Shown: positions 7,919 to 13,620 of the stretch, piece by piece | Layout of the letters: each line of letters starts with the position of its first letter | Numbering within the stretch: position 1 is the stretch's first letter | NCBI GenBank assembly: GCA_964449295.1 | Contig: CAYUZN010000027.1 | Coordinates: 1-18,810, forward strand | Direction: 5' to 3' | Origin: CANJJB01 sp964449295 | GTDB lineage: Bacteria; Chlamydiota; Chlamydiia; Chlamydiales; Rhabdochlamydiaceae | Length of the DNA: 18,810 bases | The notes under the pieces: generated by a model | Database searches by the model: none | Told to the model about the DNA's origin: nothing | What the model saw: the letters and a program-made list of their open reading frames with translations, nothing else | Made by a program: the position numbers and the translations under genes

Positions 7919-8230
7919 TCAGTATTTGGGCCTGTTTTTAATAGAAATGGCAAGAAAGATCAAAATACCTAAGCTTAAAAGACTTAAGAGGCCAGAAGGC
8001 ATGAATTGAAAGGTTTTAAGATACCTTTGAGTAAAAAAGGCATCTAAAAAAAAGGTTAAAATAAGAGCTAGGTAAGGTCCCCACTTTTTCTTGGAAAAGA
8101 GGGCACAAATAAGCAGCGGCAGGCCAAAAACAAGCCCTGCTACAAGAGAGGCTGTACTTCCTGCTTTAAAGAAGCCGATAAGCCCCCCAGCAAGGACGAT
8201 TAGGCTATAAAATAAGAGTATAAATTGCAT
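7919..8230 (-). CDS. TMEM14/UPF0136-family small membrane protein
   Basis: This 103-residue protein has four hydrophobic helices. It contains the family's landmarks: GGLIGFFKAGSTASLVAG at residues 15-32, and FQFMPSGLLSLLSLG near 74-88, which resembles the (K)FMPAGLM segment. TMEM14 proteins occur in mitochondria and in plastid envelopes (the FAX fatty-acid exporters); bacterial members are poorly characterised, and lipid or haem-precursor transport is only an extrapolation. The ATG at 8230 has no obvious ribosome site. A hairpin element begins 19 bp upstream, so any original promoter may have been displaced by it. Confidence 0.8.
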   Translation of the reverse strand: MQFILLFYSLIVLAGGLIGFFKAGSTASLVAGLVFGLPLLICALFSKKKWGPYLALILTFFLDAFFTQRYLKTFQFMPSGLLSLLSLGILIFLAISIKNRPKY

Positions 8231-8248
8231 AAAATTAAGGGTTTATAA

Positions 8249-8420
8249 GAGGTAATTGCAAAACTTAAGGTTCTGTCAAATTTCGGGTTCTTTTGAGCCG
8301 ATTTTCGATTTTTTTCGTGGGGGTAATATCAACCTGCGTATATAACCCCCACGAAAAAAATCGAAAATCGGCCAAAATAATCCCGAAATTCGACGAACCC
8401 TTAAGTTTTGCAACTACCTC
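8249..8420. mobile_element. Palindromic MITE-like hairpin element, copy A
   Basis: This is a 172-bp near-perfect palindrome lying between the TMEM14-like and DedA-like genes. Outer arms run from GAGGTAATTGCAAAAC to the matching end ACCTC at 8420. The core is a perfect 27-bp stem (8298-8324 with 8345-8371) around a 20-nt loop beginning AATATCA. Between outer arm and core lie less well paired stretches (GGTTCTTTTGAG opposite CCAAAATAATCC). Copy B at 11293-11462 has the same layout and shares TTAAGGTTCTGTC, GGGGTAATATCA and GACGAACCCTTAA. No coding capacity and no obvious direct target duplication are visible. It may be a non-autonomous transposable element or a repeated structured element. Confidence 0.8.
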
Positions 8421-8423
8421 AAA

Positions 8424-8451
8424 TTGACTTTTAACAAAAAGTGAGTATAAT
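8424..8451 (+). promoter_or_regulatory. Predicted strong promoter for the DedA-tsaC operon
   Basis: TTGACT (8424-8429) and a perfect TATAAT (8446-8451) are separated by 16 bp. The element copy A ends 4 bp before the -35 box. The expected transcription start falls on or next to the ATG at 8458, which implies a leaderless or nearly leaderless message. Confidence 0.65.
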
Positions 8452-8457
8452 TGATAC

Positions 8458-9054
8458 ATGATCAAATCTCCAATAAAAAAAATGTATGACTGGACAGCTA
8501 TCAAGGCAAAATCGCGATTTTCTTCTATGTGGCTTATCGTTGTTTTTTTCTTTGAAATCATCGTTTTTATCCCTTTAGATGCTCTCATGGTGTTGTTCTG
8601 TCTTGAAAATCCAGATCGTAAGTTTTTAAATGCGGCACTTGCTGCTATTGCCTCAACTGCTGGGGGAATAGCCGGGTATTTTTTAGGACTCTTTGCTTGG
8701 GATGTGATTAGCCCCTATGTTTTAGGACCCTTGATGTCTGCCAGCTTTTTCGACAAGATCTGTGCGCATTATAGCTTGTATCAAAATTGGGCGATTTTTA
8801 TCGGTTCTTTTTTACCACTTCCTTTCAAGGTAATCGCTCTTTCTGCAGGGGTTTGTCATTTGAATCTAGGGCATTTTGTAACTTTTGTTTTGCTAGCTCG
8901 TCTTGCTAGATTTCTTCTCATTGCTAAAGCAGTTGAGGTCTGGGGTTTGCAAATTAAGATATTCGTCGATCGTTATTTAGGCAGGCTTATTATGGCACTT
9001 GGGGCTAAAATTGCGATTGCTTTCACATTTTTTTGGGCACTCGGTCAAGGATGA
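8458..9054 (+). CDS. DedA/VTT-family (YqaA-like) membrane protein
   Basis: This 198-residue integral membrane protein belongs to the DedA/VTT (SNARE-associated) superfamily, members of which are linked to phospholipid scrambling or flipping. Seen features are a hydrophobic N-terminal helix (about 23-46), a glycine-rich helix (TAGGIAGYFLGLFAW), the hallmark FLPLPFKVIALSAG around residues 122-135, and a terminal RLARFLL segment, all in the order of YqaA-type proteins. The ATG at 8458 is only 7 nt past the -10 box. The ATG at 8482 is an alternative but has no ribosome site. The stop codon overlaps the next ATG (ATGA), so it is translationally coupled to tsaC. It could contribute to membrane lipid balance; its specific substrate cannot be told. 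Confidence 0.82.
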   Translation: MIKSPIKKMYDWTAIKAKSRFSSMWLIVVFFFEIIVFIPLDALMVLFCLENPDRKFLNAALAAIASTAGGIAGYFLGLFAWDVISPYVLGPLMSASFFDKICAHYSLYQNWAIFIGSFLPLPFKVIALSAGVCHLNLGHFVTFVLLARLARFLLIAKAVEVWGLQIKIFVDRYLGRLIMALGAKIAIAFTFFWALGQG

Positions 9055-10004
9055 TTATTTTTTCCCCTCAAGAGATTGAAAAAGCAGCTAGTTTACTTAA
9101 ACAAGGGGAGCTCATTGCTTTTCCGACAGAGACTGTTTACGGATTAGGCGCACTTCTTTCACAAGAAGAGGCCCTTAAGAAAATTTATAGTGCTAAAGGC
9201 AGACCTTCCGATAATCCTCTCATTGTCCATTTAGCAGATGTGCAAGATGTGACTCAAGTAGCTGTAGATATTCCTGATATATTCTGGACACTTGCAGCTG
9301 CCTTTTCTCCAGGGCCTTTAACATTTGTTTTAAAAAAAGCTCCTGCTATTTCTTCGATTATCTCTGCTGGTTTAGAGACAATTGCTCTACGGTTCCCATC
9401 CCATCCCATTGCACAAGAGTTAATCAAACGAGCAGGTAGTCCGATTGCAGCTCCCTCTGCGAACCTCTCCGGAAAGCCCAGTGGCACACTTCCTTCCCAT
9501 ATTCTCGAAGATCTAGAGGGGAAAATTGCGGGCGTGATTGAAGGGGGAGCCTCTTCCATCGGTCTTGAATCAACTGTGATCAATTTAACCACAACACCAC
9601 CTGTGATTTTGCGTCCAGGTGTCATCACGAAAGAAGAGATTGAACGTGTATTAGGACAAAAAATTCTAGATAAAGTTGAAGGACAGCCCGTCTTATCTCC
9701 TGGCATGAAATACCGCCATTATGCGCCTAAAGCCTCTATCAAGCTTTTTACCGATGAACAAGATTTCCTCTCTTACCTCTCTCTGCCAACTACCCACAAG
9801 CAAGCAACTCTTGCTAGAATAAACCAAAACTACACCAACTTTTTCCCTCTTGCAGCAACATCTCTTTATGCAACTCTACGCATGCTCGATGCTCTGGAGT
9901 TCACACAGATCGTGATCTTTTGCGACTCTGAGATTGTGCAAAATGCAGCACTCATGAATCGCTTGCATCATGCAAGTTTCATAGAGAGTTACCATGGGAA
10001 TTAA
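9051..10004 (+). CDS. L-threonylcarbamoyladenylate synthase (TsaC/Sua5 family)
   Basis: This 317-residue enzyme makes threonylcarbamoyl-AMP from threonine, bicarbonate and ATP, the first step of t6A37 modification in ANN-decoding tRNAs. The YrdC domain fills residues 1-200: PTETVYGLGA, the KGRPSDNPLIVHL nucleotide/carbamoyl-binding motif at 49-61, SANLSGKPSGT, and ESTVI. The SPGMKYRHYAPKA linker and a further C-terminal domain mark the long Sua5 form, not the short TsaC. The ATG at 9051 overlaps the preceding stop as ATGA; an in-frame TTG at 9033 is less likely. The downstream gene starts inside its last 11 bp, extending the operon. Confidence 0.92.
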   Translation: MIIFSPQEIEKAASLLKQGELIAFPTETVYGLGALLSQEEALKKIYSAKGRPSDNPLIVHLADVQDVTQVAVDIPDIFWTLAAAFSPGPLTFVLKKAPAISSIISAGLETIALRFPSHPIAQELIKRAGSPIAAPSANLSGKPSGTLPSHILEDLEGKIAGVIEGGASSIGLESTVINLTTTPPVILRPGVITKEEIERVLGQKILDKVEGQPVLSPGMKYRHYAPKASIKLFTDEQDFLSYLSLPTTHKQATLARINQNYTNFFPLAATSLYATLRMLDALEFTQIVIFCDSEIVQNAALMNRLHHASFIESYHGN

Positions 10005-11130
10005 AAGAATCGTAGAGACTGCCATCTATCGATGGGAAATTTTTCGAGACCAACATCCTCCACAAAGTAACTGTAAAGTGACTGATCTTGGATTGTCAAT
10101 TTTACAAAATAGAAATGTAGAAAAACACACTTTACACAAAGTTATTATCACAGTTGCTAATAAAACATTCAGCACACTAGCCTATGTTATCCATAAAGTT
10201 GCTCGTATCAACCTCTATTTCTCTTATCATAAACTACTTGAAGAGATAGCCATTCAAAGATTTGAAGAAGCTTGCCAAAGAAACACTGTTAAGGAACTAC
10301 CAGCAGCCTTAGCTATTTTAGTTATGAATCTGCCTCAACCTCAATTGAAAACTTTCTGTGAAAATTTAAAGTGGAAAGATTATTCGGAAAATATCCGAAA
10401 CGCTATTCTAGATCAATTTTGGCACTATGATGAAACTAACGAAAATCTTTATCAAGCTTTTACTGCGTTACTTCAGAAGACAGAGGGTGCCTATCTGACA
10501 ACTTGGGCAAATGCAAGACAATGGCATGTGTTAGAGCTTGCTCAGAAATTAGGAAGATTCTCTGAGACTTCTCTTTTTAAAGCTATATTACACTCTAAGC
10601 CTATTCAAGATGAGTCTTTGGAAAACAAAGTGGTCTTGATTAAAGACTATTACATAACTTTCAGGAAAGGGTATGGTAGTTGGACTGACGCACATTTTAA
10701 AGCTTTTTGCGCAACTGACAAGCTTCTACGACATCTCTCAACTGAAGAAGAAGACAAATATTATAGCTTACTGACAAGTTGGTTCTCTTATTTCGAAGAT
10801 TTGAAAGATGAGCGCAAACTTGAGAAAAAAGAGTTAATACATCTGATGTTAGACGTCTATAAATCTAATAACGATTTAGATAAAATAGTTATTCCCTTGC
10901 TAAAGGCTGCCAAAGAACTTCGTACACAATTCAGCTTCTCTTGGCTAGCTGCTGAAAATGGTAAGTTCGGCGATCTTGTAGGAACAGATTACATTAAAGA
11001 GCTTATTGAATTTTTAAAAAGCCCTCTTTGGACAGAAGAAGAAACACAAAAACAGATGAGACTGTTTACTGAATACGCTCAAGATAATCGTGATAACATG
11101 GTTTTAGAGGTTATCCAGAAGCTCTCTTGA
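9994..11130 (+). CDS. Hypothetical helical protein in the tsaC operon
   Basis: I do not recognise this 378-residue protein. It appears almost wholly alpha-helical, is rich in Leu, Lys, Glu and aromatic residues, and has no signal peptide or convincing membrane span. The repeated helix-turn-helix look of residues 90-330 could be an alpha-solenoid, but no regular repeat motif is visible. The start at 9994 lies within the tsaC gene and has AGAGAG just upstream, which indicates coupling to tsaC. No terminator is clear downstream. A link to t6A formation is not shown by anything except position. Confidence 0.75.
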   Translation: MGIKRIVETAIYRWEIFRDQHPPQSNCKVTDLGLSILQNRNVEKHTLHKVIITVANKTFSTLAYVIHKVARINLYFSYHKLLEEIAIQRFEEACQRNTVKELPAALAILVMNLPQPQLKTFCENLKWKDYSENIRNAILDQFWHYDETNENLYQAFTALLQKTEGAYLTTWANARQWHVLELAQKLGRFSETSLFKAILHSKPIQDESLENKVVLIKDYYITFRKGYGSWTDAHFKAFCATDKLLRHLSTEEEDKYYSLLTSWFSYFEDLKDERKLEKKELIHLMLDVYKSNNDLDKIVIPLLKAAKELRTQFSFSWLAAENGKFGDLVGTDYIKELIEFLKSPLWTEEETQKQMRLFTEYAQDNRDNMVLEVIQKLS

Positions 11131-11160
11131 AGGGTACTATTTTTAAATAGTTGAGGAATC

Positions 11161-11592
11161 ATGAGCTTTCAACACAAAGATCTTGCTGCAGGAGGATGGG
11201 CAAAGCTTTCACTCGTTGAACAACTAGCCAATATTGGCAGTGAGATTAGTAGGGCTATTAAAGCGCGTGGTGATCAGCAAAGATTTGATAATAGACCTCT
11301 TTCGAAATTAAGGTTCTGTCGATTTTTCGGTTCTTTTGAGCCAATTTTCAATTTAAATCGAAGGGGTAATATCAGCTCACGCATATGACCCCTTCGATTT
11401 AAATTAAAAATTGGTCAAAATAATCCAAAAAATCGACGAACCCTTAAATTCGAAAGAGGTCTAATGCTGTTCTTAGGGCTTTTGAGCTCTTTAGTTTAAC
11501 TCTCAGTGATAAGAGATGGAAAGGGCGCTACTTTAGAAGACTTAGACGCCTACTTTTTCCACTTCGCTTATGCTGCTAGGATTAACCGCTAA
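11161..11592 (+). pseudogene. Broken four-helix-bundle-type small protein gene
   Basis: A good ribosome site (TTGAGGAATC before ATG) opens a frame beginning MSFQHKDLAAGGWAKLS and VEQLANIGSEISRAI. This is the typical start of a small helical protein family of about 115-130 residues that I know as uncharacterised. After RFDNR (codons ending at 11295) the hairpin element copy B interrupts the frame. Coding resumes at 11460 with SNAVLRAFELFSLTLSD. A second lesion follows near 11526: the conserved ending TLEDLDAYFFHFAYAARINR appears only in another frame (11530-11592), and some 20-25 residues usually found before it are missing. So the gene has both an insertion and a deletion with frameshift. Family recognition is from memory. 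Confidence 0.7.
11293..11462. mobile_element. Palindromic MITE-like hairpin element, copy B
   Basis: This is a 170-bp palindrome inserted in the small helical-bundle gene. Ends are AGACCTCTTTCGAA (11293-11306) and its complement (11449-11462). The core stem is 27 bp (11341-11367 with 11388-11414, one mismatch) around a 20-nt loop starting AATATCA. The layout is identical to copy A, but 7 of 27 core-stem positions differ between copies, and pairing is kept at all 7 in each copy. Removing the element joins RFDNR to SNAVLRAF, so the insertion looks clean. The outermost 3-6 bp may belong to the target and not to the element. Confidence 0.8.
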
Positions 11593-11649
11593 CGTCTTAT
11601 TTCCTGAGTGCACTACCTCTCTATCTTATTGCTATTGCACCGTTAAATT

Positions 11650-11910
11650 TTAGTCTTCGTAAACCCAACTTCGATGAGCTATTTTTACAACAAGTATTAT
11701 ATACTTTTTATCAACCACTTCATAAATTACCCTATAATCTCCAACTCGAAATCTATAGTAACCAGCCAATTTTCCTTGAAGTGCAATAATCCAAGAAGGT
11801 CTTGGACTTTGAGGTAAAGTTTCTATTTTTTTTATTATTCGAAGTTGATCTCGATGAGGTATTTTTTTTAAAGCCTTCTCCGCTTCTTTGCCAAAAATAA
11901 CGGTATACAT
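11650..11910 (-). CDS. RelE/ParE-family toxin
   Basis: This 86-residue protein has the compact RelE fold sequence: YTVIFGKEAEKALKKI, a LQGKLAGYYRFRVGDYRVIYEV core at about residues 44-65, and an ending IAHRSWVYE. Basic and aromatic residues of the core (Lys, Tyr, Arg) correspond to those RelE-type ribosome-dependent mRNA endonucleases use. Proteins with this ending are often called RelE or ParE; the RNase activity is inferred. The ATG follows the antitoxin stop with no gap (TAA then ATG), so the two are translated together. The gene lies downstream of the broken helical-bundle gene, convergent with it and separated by 57 bp. Confidence 0.88.
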   Translation of the reverse strand: MYTVIFGKEAEKALKKIPHRDQLRIIKKIETLPQSPRPSWIIALQGKLAGYYRFRVGDYRVIYEVVDKKYIILVVKIAHRSWVYED

Positions 11911-12177
11911 TTATTGACCAAGATCTTTTTTAATTTTGTTTATTGCTACGCCCCCATTCTTTAAATAGTCAGCATGTGCTTTATCAGCATCTTTTATATC
12001 TTCTTCATCTTCAATTTTTTGCATTAATTTTTCAATTTCCTGCCATTCTTCGAACGAAATAAGTATCACCATTTTCTGACCATGTCTAGTGAGAGCATAG
12101 CGCTTATGACCATAAGCAACTTTACTAATCACATCAGCCATATTATCCCTTACTTCTTTACATGAAATAGACTCCAT
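11911..12177 (-). CDS. Phd/YefM-family antitoxin
   Basis: This 88-residue protein starts MESISCKEVRDNMADVI, followed by a YALTRHGQKMVILISFEEW segment: the Phd/YefM DNA-binding fold, ending at about residue 50. The remaining acidic, helical tail is the part that normally wraps the toxin. Such proteins neutralise the toxin and repress their own operon. The start has a CAGGAG ribosome site 9 nt upstream. Two TGTAC-containing palindromes flank the -10 box of its promoter, matching the TGTACA core known for YefM operators. Confidence 0.88.
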   Translation of the reverse strand: MESISCKEVRDNMADVISKVAYGHKRYALTRHGQKMVILISFEEWQEIEKLMQKIEDEEDIKDADKAHADYLKNGGVAINKIKKDLGQ

Positions 12178-12195
12178 ACCTAACGACTCCTGTTA

Positions 12196-12231
12196 TGTAC
12201 ATATTATATATTATGTACGTAATTTAAACAA
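12196..12231 (-). promoter_or_regulatory. Toxin-antitoxin promoter with two TGTAC operator half-sites
   Basis: On the minus strand, TTGTTT (12226-12231) and a perfect TATAAT (12203-12208) are 17 bp apart. A TGTACA hexamer (12196-12201) lies just downstream of the -10 box, and CGTACA (12214-12219 on this strand) lies in the spacer, 18 bp apart centre to centre. TGTACA is the established core recognised by YefM, so binding here would block RNA polymerase directly. Confidence 0.65.
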
Positions 12232-12269
12232 GTTATCATTTGTATATTATATTAAACATTTATTTAAAC

Positions 12270-12298
12270 TTTACTTTTTGGATTTGTTTGTTTAAAAT
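12270..12298 (+). promoter_or_regulatory. Predicted promoter for the macro-like protein gene
   Basis: TTTACT (12270-12275) and TAAAAT (12293-12298) are separated by 17 bp. Transcription would start near 12305, about 20 nt before the ATG at 12325; the leader has no evident ribosome site. Confidence 0.45.
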
Positions 12299-12324
12299 AT
12301 CTTTATTAAAATTGAAATATATCT

Positions 12325-13620
12325 ATGGTTTCAAGTATTTCCTGCGGAGTAAAATCTTGGATAAGCAACCACAAGTGGCTCTCTGCGTTAACGCTTGGGG
12401 TGGTTATAGCTATTTCATTGACGTCGCTAGGGGGACGGTTTGTGTCATGGATTAGCCAAAGGGCTGGAACGACTAAGAAAGTAGATGATGTAACTAAAGA
12501 TCTATTGTCTTCCAAAAAGTCGGATAAACAACCTATCACACCTATACAAAAAATTCCAACCCATGAGATTCTTAAAGAAGTTATAGGAATTGCTCAAAAA
12601 AACCATAAATTCTCTGGATTTAACCTTCCTTTTATCAATTCTCAACCCCCTGCTTCAACAGATGCTTTCTCTGGCATAAAGAGTCAAATGACACTAGCTC
12701 AAAATGTTCGTGTAAATGGTATTGGATGTGTTTACAACTGCTATACTTGGAATAAAGAACCTTCTCTTGATGCACCTATACCAGATGTTATCAAAAATGC
12801 AGCTGTATATCTTCCAGAAGATATGACGATATCAGAATTTGAAGAGATGCGTAAAATGGCCCAGCAAAGCGTTGTCTCTAAGAAGGGGCTGACCGGTGAG
12901 CAAACCCAAAAGTTGGCGCTAAATCTCGGAGGAATTGTTATAGAAGCTACTTTGCCTTGCAAAGCAAGCTTTTTACTAGGTAATAAGCGAGATGATGTTG
13001 ACATCCATTATATATTTCAAACAGGACTAAATTTTGCAGGAGAAGGAGGGGGAGGAATTCCGCTGACTGATTTGAAAGGTGGTAGTACAAAGATAACAGA
13101 CTATTACAAGCGGAATGCTGAAGCTGCTATTTCCTCTGCAATCAAGAATAAAAGCGATGTGTTAGTATTTAACGCTGGTATTGGAACGGGATTTTTCGGT
13201 GGAAATTATAAAGAGAGTGTTAAGCAAGCGAATATTGATGGAATTTGTTCTGCTTACAGGGAAGCTAAAAATGAGGAAAACACACTTCAAGTCATTGTTG
13301 TTGGCTTTTCAGAAGCACAAAAAAAACAATTAAACGACTTAGGAATCCAGACTGTAAAGGCAGATAAAGACACCGTTGCAGCTCTTTTAGCAAAACACCT
13401 CAGAGTGTCTCTAACCATTGCAGGTGATCCTATGTCTATCATTGGTATTCACGGTCCTGGATTTTGGTGGGAAACTGTTGGCTCTGCCTCTGATGAAGAG
13501 CGAGCTGCTTTCTTAACACCTTGCTATGTTCTGGGCCATATTCCTATCACTGTTTATTCAAAAAAAGAGCAAGCAACAAAAATCGCTGCTCTTTCTGAAT
13601 TCATGAGAGAGCTGGAATAA
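12325..13620 (+). CDS. Membrane-anchored protein with candidate macro-like domain
   Basis: This is a 431-residue protein. A hydrophobic segment at about 18-37 probably anchors it, with residues 45-100 as a polar linker. From residue 200 to 328 the order resembles a macro (ADP-ribose-binding) domain: a strand ending DIHYIFQTG (226-234), a glycine-rich loop (EGGGG, 240-244), a helix with RNAEAAISSAI, then strand and loop VLVFNAGIGTGFFGG (279-293). The last corresponds to the usual PAIGTGxxG loop, and is followed by a helix and the strand LQVIVVGF. The standard NAAN segment of the first half is not evident, so the domain is divergent. A further C-terminal stretch (AGDPMSIIGIHGPGFWWE, 366-383) is unassigned. 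The next plus-strand gene is an ADP-ribosylglycohydrolase with a similar anchor, which supports an ADP-ribose theme. The 3' end overlaps ispG by 20 bp. Confidence 0.72.
   Translation: MVSSISCGVKSWISNHKWLSALTLGVVIAISLTSLGGRFVSWISQRAGTTKKVDDVTKDLLSSKKSDKQPITPIQKIPTHEILKEVIGIAQKNHKFSGFNLPFINSQPPASTDAFSGIKSQMTLAQNVRVNGIGCVYNCYTWNKEPSLDAPIPDVIKNAAVYLPEDMTISEFEEMRKMAQQSVVSKKGLTGEQTQKLALNLGGIVIEATLPCKASFLLGNKRDDVDIHYIFQTGLNFAGEGGGGIPLTDLKGGSTKITDYYKRNAEAAISSAIKNKSDVLVFNAGIGTGFFGGNYKESVKQANIDGICSAYREAKNEENTLQVIVVGFSEAQKKQLNDLGIQTVKADKDTVAALLAKHLRVSLTIAGDPMSIIGIHGPGFWWETVGSASDEERAAFLTPCYVLGHIPITVYSKKEQATKIAALSEFMRELE

Noticed and set aside
8265..8588. A minus-strand open frame of 107 codons
   Set aside because: It crosses the palindromic element and runs antisense into the DedA gene and its promoter; the peptide has no family resemblance.
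9254..9706. A 150-codon minus-strand open frame
   Set aside because: It lies wholly antisense inside the TsaC/Sua5 coding region, which has clear family motifs.
11131..11160. Small inverted repeat CTATTTTTAAATAG as a terminator
   Set aside because: The stem is only five A/T-rich pairs with no following T-run, too weak to call.
12240..12455. A plus-strand open frame upstream of the macro-like gene
   Set aside because: It begins in AT-rich promoter DNA and overlaps the start of the anchored protein in another frame; no coding signal.
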